Source: Paracoccus shandongensis (lineage in GTDB: Bacteria; Pseudomonadota; Alphaproteobacteria; Rhodobacterales; Rhodobacteraceae). Taken from it: a stretch of DNA of 64,000 nt. The DNA lies in the NCBI RefSeq assembly GCF_017315735.1, contig NZ_JAFLRK010000002.1, forward strand, positions 124,001 to 188,000, written 5' to 3'. The notes under the pieces are model-generated. The model was not told the DNA's origin, did no database searches, and saw only the letters and a list, made by a program, of their open reading frames with translations. The translations under genes were made by a program, and so were the position numbers. Positions 1-7,298 of the stretch are shown one piece after another (position 1 is the stretch's first letter; the number at the start of each line of letters is the position of its first letter).

Positions 1-810
1 ATAGGGCGCCATTTCCGCTGCATAGTCCGCCGGGATCGCCACCGATTCGCGGCTGACGAGGATATAGAACGCACCCGGATCCAGGATCAGGCGGCCCTCG
101 GTCGTGCGCAGTTCGTCCCAGAAGTCGCGCGCGTCATAGGCGCCGATCCGGTCCAGGTCGATCACCCCGCTGTGGGGTCGGGCGCGATAGCCGACCAGAT
201 CGTCCCCCGCCGGTTTCAGATCGACCGAGAAGCCAAGGCCGTTGTCGATCAGGGCCGGGCCGCCCACCAGGGGCTCGCGGGCGTTCAGGTCGCGCAGTTC
301 CTCGTCCGACAGCACCGCCTGGCCGCGCCGCAGCCGCAGCTGGTTCAGGCGCATTCCGGGGCGCACCAGAACGGAAAAGCTGCGCGGGCAGATCTCGGCA
401 TAGAGGGGGCCGTCATAGCCTTCGGGCAGGCGGTCGAACTCGGTGCCGCCGTCGGCCACCAGCCGGGTCAGAAGGTCCAGCCGGCCGGTCGAGGATTTCG
501 CATTGGCCACGGCCGTCAGCCCGGCGGGCAGGGACAGGCGTTCCATCAGCGGGACCAGATACACGCAACCGCGTTCCAGCACCGCGCCCCCTGTCAGGTC
601 CATCTGGTGCATCTGCAAATCGGCCAGCCGGTCCATCACCCGTTGCCCGCGCCCGGCCAGGAAGCTGGCGCGCAGGCGATAGGCTACAGTCCCAAGCCGC
701 AGGTCCAGGCTGGCGGGCTGGATCTGTTCCGGGATGATCGCGGGGACGGCGGAGATCGCGCCGGTTTCGATCAGGTCGCGGATGCCGCTGTCGGGAAGAA
801 CGCCGTTCAT
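1..810 (-). CDS. dcd: 2'-deoxycytidine 5'-triphosphate deaminase, 3' end cut off by the window
   Basis: The reverse strand reads openly from ATG at 810 to the window edge (270 codons). It begins MNGVLPDSGIRDLIETGAIS and contains the segments ASLDLRLGTVAYRLRA, NAKSSTGRLDLLTRLV and RPGMRLNQLRLRRGQ, which follow the dCTP deaminase/dUTPase-like trimer fold (SLDLRLG strand, the A-[RK]-S-S-x-G-R-L motif, and the MRLNQLRL strand). The family deaminates dCTP to dUTP in the cytosol, feeding dTMP synthesis. The alphaproteobacterial long-form enzymes are around 360 residues, so roughly the last quarter should lie left of the window. The gene is followed upstream by tRNA-Pro on the same strand, with a terminator in between. 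Family assignment is by recognition of motifs; the exact length is inferred. Confidence 0.9.
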   Translation of the reverse strand, partial: MNGVLPDSGIRDLIETGAISAVPAIIPEQIQPASLDLRLGTVAYRLRASFLAGRGQRVMDRLADLQMHQMDLTGGAVLERGCVYLVPLMERLSLPAGLTAVANAKSSTGRLDLLTRLVADGGTEFDRLPEGYDGPLYAEICPRSFSVLVRPGMRLNQLRLRRGQAVLSDEELRDLNAREPLVGGPALIDNGLGFSVDLKPAGDDLVGYRARPHSGVIDLDRIGAYDARDFWDELRTTEGRLILDPGAFYILVSRESVAIPADYAAEMAPY

Positions 811-826
811 GCCGGTCCTTTTGATG

Positions 827-864
827 CGAAAACGCCCACCCCCGCAAAGGGATGGGCGTTTTCG
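827..864 (-). terminator. Intrinsic terminator of tRNA-Pro
   Basis: Perfect 12-bp inverted repeat: CGAAAACGCCCA at 827-838 pairs with TGGGCGTTTTCG at 853-864. On the reverse strand the hairpin begins 3 nt after the tRNA CCA end, and the 3' arm ends in GTTTTCG, so the U-tract lies inside the stem. It separates the tRNA from dcd. Confidence 0.75.
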
Positions 865-867
865 GAA

Positions 868-945
868 TGGTCGGGCCGGCGAGATTCGAACTCGCGGCCT
901 TCCGCCCCCCAGACGGACGCGCTAACCAGACTGCGCCACGGCCCG
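868..945 (-). tRNA. tRNA-Pro (anticodon GGG)
   Basis: The reverse strand folds as a complete cloverleaf. The 7-bp acceptor CGGGCCG/CGGCCCG starts with the C1 that is typical of bacterial tRNA-Pro. The D arm is GCGC/GCGC with loop AGTCTGGTTA. The anticodon stem is TCCGT/GCGGA, with loop CTGGGGG giving anticodon GGG. The T arm is GCGAG/CTCGC with loop TTCGAAT. The discriminator is A and the CCA is encoded. Total length is 78 nt including CCA. It decodes CCC and CCU. Confidence 0.96.
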
Positions 946-1024
946 ACGCGCACCGTATAGAGCGATCCGGCAGGCCTGCACAAGGGCCCCGACGCGGAAA
1001 TCTGCGAGCTTGTTGCAGGAGATG

Positions 1025-1579
1025 TCAGCAAATCCGTGCCAGCGCGTCGCGCAGCCGCGACAGCGTCGCCCGTTGCTGCGGCGCGGCGGCGTCCGAAGGG
1101 CGAAGATCGCGCAAACGGGCGTTCAGCGCGACCACATCGGCCAGCCATCCCGACAAGGGCGCCTTGGCCGATGCCGTGGGGCGGCGGCGGTGGCGCGACC
1201 GGGGGCCGTGGGCGGACAGCTCCTCGGCCTCGTCCTGGGAGATGTCCGGGATCTCGGGGTCGGGCAGGGGGTCGGTTACATCGTCGATGTCGGCAAGGCC
1301 GGCCAGCCGCGCCTGCCCACGTTCGCGCACGGTAGCGCCCCGGTCACGGGCCAGAAGCTTCTTGGCGCCCCGGATCGTCAGCCCCTCGTCGCGCAGCACG
1401 GTGCAAAGGCCAGCGGCCAGCCGCACGTCATCGGGGCGGTAATAGCGCCGCCCGTCGGGGCGCTTCATCGGCTTCAGCAGCGGAAACTGCGTTTCCCAAT
1501 AGCGCAGGACATGGGGTGCGACGCCCAGAAGGGTTGCGACCTCGCCAATCGATCGGAATGCGTCTGCGCCTTTCGTCAT
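1025..1579 (-). CDS. MerR-family transcriptional regulator
   Basis: A 184-residue protein. Residues about 8-75 form a MerR winged helix-turn-helix (AFRSIGEVATLLGVAPHVLR, YWETQFPLLKPMKRPDGRRYYRPDDV), with the typical RYWE and RRYYRPxDV signatures. The remainder is charged and Pro/Ala-rich, without the cysteines expected of a metal-sensing MerR or a recognisable ligand domain, so the inducer is unknown. It starts 17 nt after ihfA on the same strand and is probably co-transcribed with it; this ihfA-merR pairing is common in Rhodobacteraceae. A role in expression of neighbouring lipid or ihf genes would be a guess. Confidence 0.85.
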   Translation of the reverse strand: MTKGADAFRSIGEVATLLGVAPHVLRYWETQFPLLKPMKRPDGRRYYRPDDVRLAAGLCTVLRDEGLTIRGAKKLLARDRGATVRERGQARLAGLADIDDVTDPLPDPEIPDISQDEAEELSAHGPRSRHRRRPTASAKAPLSGWLADVVALNARLRDLRPSDAAAPQQRATLSRLRDALARIC

Positions 1580-1596
1580 TCAGTCCGAACCGCCCC

Positions 1597-1899
1597 TCAG
1601 CCCTTGTTCCCGGCCGCCACGCGGTCCTTCATCAGATGCGAAGGACGGAAGGACAGCACCCGCCGGGGGGTGATCGGCACCTCCTCTCCGGTCTTGGGGT
1701 TGCGGCCGATGCGTTCGTTCTTGTCGCGCAGGCTGAAGGTGCCAAAGGACGAGATCTTCACCTGCTCGCCCCGGACCAGCGCGTTGGAAATATGTTCAAG
1801 CACCGATTCGACCAGCTGGGCGGATTCGTGACGCGACAGGCCAACGTCCCGAAAGACGGCCTCTGCGAGATCCATCCGAGTCAGCGTCTTGTCACTCAT
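1597..1899 (-). CDS. ihfA: Integration host factor subunit alpha
   Basis: A 100-residue HU/IHF fold protein, the normal length for IhfA. It begins [20 protein letters not shown] and carries the [22 protein letters not shown] segment with the DNA-intercalating NPKTGEE beta-arm, followed by [16 protein letters not shown]. TxxD near the N-terminus and the exact [11 protein letters not shown] arm favour IHF-alpha over HU. With IhfB (not in this window) it forms the heterodimer that bends DNA by about 160-180 degrees at promoters, recombination sites and origins. It lies between a zinc-finger gene transcribed away from it and merR downstream. Confidence 0.95.
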   Translation of the reverse strand: MSDKTLTRMDLAEAVFRDVGLSRHESAQLVESVLEHISNALVRGEQVKISSFGTFSLRDKNERIGRNPKTGEEVPITPRRVLSFRPSHLMKDRVAAGNKG

Positions 1900-2045
1900 G
1901 ACTTTTCCCCTTTGATTTCACAAGGATGGTGGCAATTCTTCCGCCTGTCAACGAGAAGCGCGCCTTTTCGTTCCGGCGGGAAAGGGGTGGGCGTTGCAAA
2001 AGGGGTGCCGGACCCTATCTTTCCGCCAAGCCGAGGGAGAGGAAA

Positions 2046-2321
2046 ATGGCCGGAGGATGGGCCCGCGACGACGCGGTCAACGACCAGATCGAGATCAGCA
2101 CCGCCGAGGCCGTGGCCCGCGCGCGGTTGCGGGCGGGACGTGCCGCCGCCATCGAAAGCGCCGTCACCTGCATCGACTGCGACGAACCGATCCCGGATGC
2201 GCGGCGCAAGGCCCTGCCGGGGGTGCAACTCTGCACAGGGTGTCAGGCCGACCGCGACCGGGCCTGGCGTCCGGCTGGCGGCATCAACCGGCGCGGCAGC
2301 AAGGATTCGCAGCTGAAATAG
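2046..2321 (+). CDS. DksA/TraR-family C4-type zinc-finger protein
   Basis: A 91-residue protein starting MAGGWARDDAVNDQIEIS. The ATG at 2046 follows a GAGGGAGAGG Shine-Dalgarno sequence. The zinc finger is CIDC-x(18)-CTGC, within CIDCDEPIPDARRKALPGVQ and LCTGCQADRD, the C4 signature of the DksA/TraR family. The short N-terminal helix lacks the long coiled coil of full DksA, so it resembles the small TraR/YbiI type that can bind the RNA polymerase secondary channel or have another role. It sits on the opposite strand between fabH and ihfA, splitting an otherwise co-directional block, and its stop is 3 nt from the end of convergent fabH. Function is inferred from the family only. Confidence 0.85.
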   Translation: MAGGWARDDAVNDQIEISTAEAVARARLRAGRAAAIESAVTCIDCDEPIPDARRKALPGVQLCTGCQADRDRAWRPAGGINRRGSKDSQLK

Positions 2322-2324
2322 CGC

Positions 2325-3299
2325 CTACCAGCGCAGGACCACGGAACCCCAGCTGAGGCCGCCGCCGATCGCCTCGGTCAGGATCACGTCGCCGGGGCTG
2401 AAGCGGCCCTGGCTGTCGGCCACCGACAAGGCCAGCGGGATGGATGCGGCCGAGGTGTTGCCGTGATCGGCCACCGTCAGGATCACCTTGTCCATCGGCA
2501 GGCCCATCTTTTGCGCGGTTGCCGTGATGATGCGCGCATTGGCTTGGTGGGGCACCAGCCAGTCCACCTGCGCAGGCGTCAGCCCGGCCTTGTCCAGCGC
2601 GACATGGGCGGTCTTGGCCAGCTTTTCGACGGCATGGCGGAAGACCAGGTTGCCCTGCATCCGCAACTGCCCCGCCGTGCCGGTGGTGGACACGCCGCCA
2701 TCCACATACAGCAGTTCGCGATACTGGCCGTCGCTGTTGAGGTCGCTGGCGAGGATACCCCGGTCGTTGCTGGTCCCGGCACCCTCCTGCGCCTCCAGCA
2801 CCACGGCGCCCGCGCCGTCGCCGAACAGCACGCAGGTGCCGCGATCAGACCAGTCCATGATGCGCGAAAACGTCTCGGACCCGATCACCAGGACGCGTTT
2901 CGCCATGCCGCCGCGAATCATCGCGTCGGCATTGGCCAGCGCGAAGACGAAGCCCGCGCAGACGGCCTGCACGTCATAGGCAAAGCCATGCGTCATCCCC
3001 AACCCGTACTGGATCATCGTGGCCGAGGCCGGAAAGGTGTGGTCGGGGGTCGAGGTCGCCAGCACGATCCCGTCGATGTCGTCGGGCCGCAGCCCCGCCT
3101 TGTCCAGCGCGGCGCGCGCGGCGCGCAGGCCCATGTCGCTGGTGGCCTGGCCCTCGGCCGCGAAATGGCGCCGCTCGATCCCGGTGCGGGTGCGGATCCA
3201 TTCGTCGGTGGTGTCCAGCCGTTCCTCGAACCAGCTGTTCGGGACCACGCGGTCGGGCAGATAATGGCCGGTGCCGCGCACCACGGAACGCAGCGTCAC
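2325..3299 (-). CDS. fabH: Beta-ketoacyl-ACP synthase III
   Basis: A 324-residue thiolase-fold enzyme that condenses acetyl-CoA with malonyl-ACP to start fatty acid synthesis. The catalytic triad is visible: Cys114 in DVQAVCAGFVFALANA, His in VPHQANARI and Asn in ADHGNTSAASIPLAL. The C-terminal glycine-rich LTEAIGGGLSWGSVVLRW is typical. Its ATG overlaps the last 4 nt of plsX (ATGA), so the two are translationally coupled in the classical plsX-fabH operon. Length and motifs match the family throughout. Confidence 0.97.
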   Translation of the reverse strand: MTLRSVVRGTGHYLPDRVVPNSWFEERLDTTDEWIRTRTGIERRHFAAEGQATSDMGLRAARAALDKAGLRPDDIDGIVLATSTPDHTFPASATMIQYGLGMTHGFAYDVQAVCAGFVFALANADAMIRGGMAKRVLVIGSETFSRIMDWSDRGTCVLFGDGAGAVVLEAQEGAGTSNDRGILASDLNSDGQYRELLYVDGGVSTTGTAGQLRMQGNLVFRHAVEKLAKTAHVALDKAGLTPAQVDWLVPHQANARIITATAQKMGLPMDKVILTVADHGNTSAASIPLALSVADSQGRFSPGDVILTEAIGGGLSWGSVVLRW

Positions 3300-4399
3300 G
3301 ATGCGGCCTCGGCGCCCGGGGCGGCGGCAACGGCGGCTTGCGCCACGCGCGCGGCCAGCCGGTCCTGGAAGCCCGATTTCGCCAGCGTGAAGGCCAGCTT
3401 GATCGCCGCCGAGACGCCCGTCGCATCGGCCGAGCCGTGCGATTTCACCACCGTGCCGTTCAGGCCCAGGAAGATGCCGCCATTCACGCGGCGCGGGTCG
3501 ATCCGCGTCTGCAGGCGCTTGAGTGAGGTCATCGCCAGAAGGGCGGCAAACTTGGACATGATGGAATTCGCGAAGGCGTCCTTGAGCAGGGTGCCGACCA
3601 GCTTGGCCGTGCCCTCGCCGGTCTTCAAGGCGATGTTGCCGGTGAAACCGTCCGTGACGATCACATCCACGCGCGCCGAAGGCAGGTCGCCCCCTTCGAC
3701 AAAGCCGACATAGTCGAACCGGCCCGCCTCGGTCGCGGCCATGATCAGGTCCTGGGCCTGCTTCAGCTCGGCCCGGCCCTTGTGTTCCTCGGTTCCCACG
3801 TTCAGCAGACCGACGCGGGGCCGGGCCAGTCCCAGGCCGTTGCGGGCATAAGACGCGCCCATCAGCGCATATTGCAGCAAATCATGCGCATCGGCGCGGA
3901 TATCGGCGCCCACGTCCAGCATGATGTTGAAGCCCTGCGGGTTCAGCGACGGCCACAGGCAGGCGATGGCGGGGCGGTTCACGCCCGGCAGCTTGCGCAG
4001 GCGCAGCATCGACAAGGCCATCAGCGCGCCGGTGTTGCCGCAGCTGACGGCGGCCCCGGCCTCGCCCGACTTGACCGATTCGAGGGCCGACCACATCGAG
4101 GTGCCGTCGCCCTTGCGCACGATCTGGCTGGGCTTGTCGTCCATGGTGACGACGCCGCCCGCGTGGCGGATGTCGCAGCGTCCGGCAAGCGCCTTCTTGC
4201 GGCCGACAAGGCGGCGAAGCTCTGCCTCGTCGCCATGCACGATGAACCGGATTTCCGGGTTCCTGGCCGCGCTTTCGGCCATGCCCGCAACAACCGCCGC
4301 AGGGCCGCGATCACCGCCCATGGCATCGACCGATATCACCACGCCGCCCCCGGTGCCGGAGGCAGGCGCTGCGGAATGGATCACGTCACGGTCGGTCAT
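3296..4399 (-). CDS. plsX: Phosphate acyltransferase PlsX
   Basis: PlsX converts acyl-ACP to acyl-phosphate, the donor for PlsY in membrane phospholipid synthesis. The N-terminus reads VVISVDAMGGDRGPAAVVAG, the hallmark VDAMGGD motif. Later blocks include MDDKPSQIVRKGDGTSMW, SCGNTGALMA and VTDGFTGNIALKTGEG. I chose the ATG at 4399 (MTDRDVIHS): it lies 22 nt after the rpmF stop, gives 367 residues, and avoids running into rpmF as the longer reading (to 4453) would. Order rpmF-plsX-fabH is conserved across proteobacteria. Confidence 0.95.
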   Translation of the reverse strand: MTDRDVIHSAAPASGTGGGVVISVDAMGGDRGPAAVVAGMAESAARNPEIRFIVHGDEAELRRLVGRKKALAGRCDIRHAGGVVTMDDKPSQIVRKGDGTSMWSALESVKSGEAGAAVSCGNTGALMALSMLRLRKLPGVNRPAIACLWPSLNPQGFNIMLDVGADIRADAHDLLQYALMGASYARNGLGLARPRVGLLNVGTEEHKGRAELKQAQDLIMAATEAGRFDYVGFVEGGDLPSARVDVIVTDGFTGNIALKTGEGTAKLVGTLLKDAFANSIMSKFAALLAMTSLKRLQTRIDPRRVNGGIFLGLNGTVVKSHGSADATGVSAAIKLAFTLAKSGFQDRLAARVAQAAVAAAPGAEAAS

Positions 4400-4421
4400 C
4401 TGGCGCGGATGCCAAGCCCGA

Positions 4422-4628
4422 TCAGGCCGCGTCGTCGTCCAGGTCGGTGGCATTCGCCTGCGCGATCACTTCGCGGTCGGCGTAGTGGCCGCAGGACGGG
4501 CAGACGTGATGCGGGCGCTTCAGCTCGCCGCAGTTCGAGCATTCGTTGGGGTTGCCGGCGACCAGGGCATCGTGGGCGCGGCGCATGTTCCGGCGGGACC
4601 GGGTAACGCGATTCTGAGGGACAGCCAT
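4422..4628 (-). CDS. rpmF: 50S ribosomal protein L32
   Basis: A 68-residue protein starting [20 protein letters not shown], the near-invariant L32 N-terminus, with the zinc-ribbon cysteines in [21 protein letters not shown] longer upstream reading (to 4721) is rejected because the family starts at MAVP. The 247 bases between this start and the DUF177 gene (4629-4875) contain no supportable gene; the reverse strand there would carry the rpmF leader or promoter. Confidence 0.97.
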   Translation of the reverse strand: MAVPQNRVTRSRRNMRRAHDALVAGNPNECSNCGELKRPHHVCPSCGHYADREVIAQANATDLDDDAA

Positions 4629-4875
4629 GTCACAACCTCGGGTTTGGCGGGGTGCGACGCGCAGGCGTCCTTGCGCACCCTTTGGGATTGAATTCGTAAA
4701 TGAACCGCGCAGATACGCCATGACGGCCCTGCCCGCAACCCCCTTTGCGGCGGGGCAGGCCCGGCCAATTGCGCCGAAACCCGCGGCCTCCGCCAGCGTT
4801 CCGCGCCGTCAGGCGGCGAAAACCCCCGCCGCTGTGGCACCGGCGCAACGGTGGCATCGGGTCCGGGGGAATCGC

Positions 4876-5412
4876 CTAGTCCGCGTCCCCCTTGCGCAGC
4901 AGCTTGTCCAGATCCGCGAAGGGGCGGCGGGTGTCGGGGGCGGGGTCGGCGGTCGGGGCGTCGAAGGCCACCCCCTCGGCGCGGGGATATTCGGGCAGGG
5001 CCAGCGCCAGTTCCTCGATCATCACGGCGGCCAGGTCGATGAACTGGCCCAGGGGTTCCAGCGTGTCGTCCGGCATCTCGATCTCGTCGCCCTGGGGCGG
5101 GGTCAGGTGGGGGGAATAGTGGCGCTCGACCGGCTCGTCCAGGGTGGTCTTGACCGGCTTCAGCGTCACCACGCAAGGCTGGGTGACGCGGGCGCGCAAC
5201 CGGCCCCGCAGCGCCCAGGCATCGCCCCCCTCGGCCCGGATCTCGCCCTGGAAGGACAGCTTCGACAGGCCGTCGAGGCCCAGTTCGGCCGCGATGGCGG
5301 CACAGCGGGCGGCATCGGGCGCCAGCGAAAAGGGATTGGGCGCGCGCGGGTTCAGATGGGCGACGCGCAGGCGTTCCGGCTGCGGGGCGGACTGCGGGGA
5401 TGGGCTGGTCAT
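4876..5412 (-). CDS. yceD: DUF177 (YceD-like) protein
   Basis: About 178 residues. YceD/DUF177 proteins almost always precede rpmF and are linked to 23S rRNA accumulation or ribosome assembly in bacteria and plastids; no enzymatic activity is known. Family features are the conserved RLRARVTQPCVVTLKPVKTT core, including the Cys in VTQPCV, and the acidic stretch toward the C-terminus (GDEIEMPDDTLEPLGQFIDL) ending in a KPRPFADL-like tail (RRPFADLDKLLRKGDAD). The ATG at 5412 (MTSPSPQSAPQPERLRV) is preferred; an ATG at 5487 would add a 25-residue non-conserved extension. It is divergent from bamE. Confidence 0.9.
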   Translation of the reverse strand: MTSPSPQSAPQPERLRVAHLNPRAPNPFSLAPDAARCAAIAAELGLDGLSKLSFQGEIRAEGGDAWALRGRLRARVTQPCVVTLKPVKTTLDEPVERHYSPHLTPPQGDEIEMPDDTLEPLGQFIDLAAVMIEELALALPEYPRAEGVAFDAPTADPAPDTRRPFADLDKLLRKGDAD

Positions 5413-5560
5413 GGGGGCCTCAACGGTCGTGGCGGCGGGTCGTTGCCGATGGTATGAGGGGCGGCAAACCCGCGACGGGATTGTCATTCTTGAGCGCGGT
5501 GCCCGAGTTTGCTAAGCCGGGCGGGCCGCGTCAACAGCCCCTGCGCAAAGGAAAGACGGA

Positions 5561-6010
5561 ATGACAGCCATCCGGCATCTCATGGTTCTGGCTTTCGTGG
5601 CCGTTCTTGGCCTTGCCGCCTGCGCGCCGGTGTATCGCAACCACGGCTTCATCCCCGCGCCCGAGGATCTGTCGCAGGTGGTCGTTGGCCAGACCCGGGT
5701 GGACGAGCTTCAGGGCCTGATCGGCCGCCCCTCGGCCCAGGGGTTGCTGACCGGCTCGGGCTGGTATTACGTCGGATCCCGCTGGCGCCATTACGGCGCG
5801 CTGGAACCGCGCGAGATCAGCCGCGAGGTCGTGGCGGTGTCCTTCGCGCCGGACGGCGTGGTGACGAATGTCGAACGCTTCGGGCTGGAACGGGGCCGCG
5901 TCGTCACCCTGTCGCGCCGGGTGACCGAGGGCAGCGTGACCGAGATCTCGCTGATCGGGCAGCTTCTGGGCAACCTGGGCAACTTCCAGGCGGCGGACAT
6001 CATCGACTGA
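5561..6010 (+). CDS. bamE: BamE/SmpA-family outer-membrane lipoprotein
   Basis: A 149-residue lipoprotein: hydrophobic signal LMVLAFVAVLGLAAC with the lipobox LAAC, the Cys being residue 21. The SmpA/OmlA domain follows (VVVGQTRVDELQGLIGRPSA, WYYVGSRW, VVAVSFAPDGVV). BamE is an accessory subunit of the BAM complex that inserts beta-barrel proteins into the outer membrane. The position, divergent from the DUF177-rpmF-plsX-fabH block, is the usual one in Rhodobacteraceae. Its TGA lies 1 nt before a palindromic element. Confidence 0.92.
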   Translation: MTAIRHLMVLAFVAVLGLAACAPVYRNHGFIPAPEDLSQVVVGQTRVDELQGLIGRPSAQGLLTGSGWYYVGSRWRHYGALEPREISREVVAVSFAPDGVVTNVERFGLERGRVVTLSRRVTEGSVTEISLIGQLLGNLGNFQAADIID

Positions 6011-6011
6011 C

Positions 6012-6076
6012 GTAGGGTGCGTGCTTGCACGCACCACGGTCTCCGCGTCACAGGTGCGTGCAAGCACGCACCCTAC
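6012..6076. repeat. Perfect 24-bp inverted repeat, copy 1 (convergent-gene terminator element)
   Basis: Arm 6012-6035 and arm 6053-6076 are exact reverse complements with a 17-nt loop. Each arm has a GTA/TAC end plus a nearly self-complementary core, GGTGCGTGCTTGCACGCACC. The same arms occur at 31641-31707 with a different loop. The element lies between convergent bamE and a serine hydrolase gene. The TAG in its right arm (reverse strand, 6073-6075) is the stop codon of the hydrolase. It would form a strong bidirectional RNA hairpin, though without a clear U-tract. Confidence 0.85.
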
Positions 6077-7080
6077 AGGGTTTGCACGATCCGATCGGCC
6101 AGCATGTGCAGGTCGTTCCTGTATCCCGTCCGGGCCGACGGCCGGTCGGGGTCCGAGGTCATGGCGATGGCCACCGCGGGCTGCCGCCCGGCCGCGGGAA
6201 AGACATAGATCATCTGCCCGCCATAGCCCCAGCCATAGCGCACCGGCCGCCCGCTGGCCTGGCCGATGAACCAGCCATAGCCGTAGCCCTGCCCGCTGAA
6301 GATCGACGCGGTGCGCGCCTGCCAGCTTTGCGCGATCCAGTCCGTGGGCACGACCTGCCGCCCGCCCGCGCGGCCGCCATTGGCATACATCGCGCCAAAG
6401 GCCAGCAGGGACCGCGTGCTCATCGCCATCTGGTTGCCGCCCAGGTAGATGCCCTGGGGATCGCGTTCCCACCCCATGATGGCAAATCCCGGCACCGCGC
6501 CCAGCCAGTCGCGCGCCAGATCCAGCGTGGTCCGGTCCGTCACCCGCGTGAGGATGGCCGAGACCAGATGCGTCGAGGCCGTGGAATACTGCATCCGCCC
6601 GCCCGGATCCTGGGTGAAGGGCGCGGCCAGCGCGGCGCGCACCCAGTTGCGGCTGCTGACCCATGCCCCGTAATTCGCGCCCGACTGCCGTTCCAGCCCG
6701 GCCTGCATGGACAGAAGGTGGCCCAGCGTGAGCGTGGCAAGGCGCGGGTCGGGGTCAGGGGGCAGGTCGTCCCGCAGGATCGGTGCGATGGGTTGGCCGG
6801 GGCCGTCCAGATGGCCTCGGTCGATGGCGATGCCCGCCAGGGCCGAAACGATCGACTTCGACGCCGACTTGATGTTGGTCGGGCTGTCGGGGGTAAAGCG
6901 GCCATAGCCCCGGGCGGCGATTTCCCCGCCGCCATGCCAGACGGCGATGGCGCGCAGGTTTTCCAGGCGCGCGGCGTCGTCCAGGATTGGGGCAAGGCTG
7001 GCTTGCCCCAGGGCGGGCGCGGCAAGCAGCGGCGACAGGCTGGCAGTCAGCAGAAGGGCGCGTCGGTTCATGCTGTCCAT
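6073..7080 (-). CDS. Beta-lactamase-family serine hydrolase, exported
   Basis: A 335-residue protein (332 if it starts at the second Met, 7071). A signal peptide is visible (NRRALLLTASLSPLLAAPALGQA), so it is probably periplasmic. The class-C beta-lactamase/penicillin-binding fold motifs are SASK (SxxK) in NIKSASKSIVSALAGIAIDRG and a YST triplet (YxN position) in RMQYSTASTHL. The C-terminal WFIGQASGRPVRYGWGYGG could hold the third motif. The family covers esterases, DD-peptidases and beta-lactamases; the substrate cannot be told from sequence, and the weak YxN site argues against a true resistance enzyme. Its stop codon is inside the palindromic element at 6012-6076. Confidence 0.85.
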   Translation of the reverse strand: MDSMNRRALLLTASLSPLLAAPALGQASLAPILDDAARLENLRAIAVWHGGGEIAARGYGRFTPDSPTNIKSASKSIVSALAGIAIDRGHLDGPGQPIAPILRDDLPPDPDPRLATLTLGHLLSMQAGLERQSGANYGAWVSSRNWVRAALAAPFTQDPGGRMQYSTASTHLVSAILTRVTDRTTLDLARDWLGAVPGFAIMGWERDPQGIYLGGNQMAMSTRSLLAFGAMYANGGRAGGRQVVPTDWIAQSWQARTASIFSGQGYGYGWFIGQASGRPVRYGWGYGGQMIYVFPAAGRQPAVAIAMTSDPDRPSARTGYRNDLHMLADRIVQTL

Positions 7081-7146
7081 ATGGGCGCGCCTGGTGGCCC
7101 CGTGGAATCACGCTTGCGTCAGCTTGGCCTCTCGTGGTCGCGGGAT

Positions 7147-7214
7147 GTCACCGTCTTTGGTGACGCGGTCGGGAAGCGGGATCAGGAAACGCTTGTCGCG
7201 TTTCCTGATCCCGC
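7147..7214. repeat. Two hairpins; the second is a dispersed palindrome
   Basis: First hairpin: GTCACC (7147-7152) with GGTGAC (7159-7164). Second: GCGGGATCAGGAAACGC (7176-7192) with its perfect complement GCGTTTCCTGATCCCGC (7198-7214), 17 bp with a 5-nt loop. The right arm plus the following CCGGC recurs at 26476-26496. They lie in the 218-bp region between the divergent serine hydrolase and sseB genes, which is unusual for a terminator-like structure and suggests a mobile palindromic repeat. Confidence 0.75.
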
Positions 7215-7298
7215 CCGGCCAAGCGGTGCAAGGGACTGGACGATCCGCGCCGACCGTCCTAGGGCGGGGGTCATCCCCTTTCCCCGAAAGGCCCCGCC

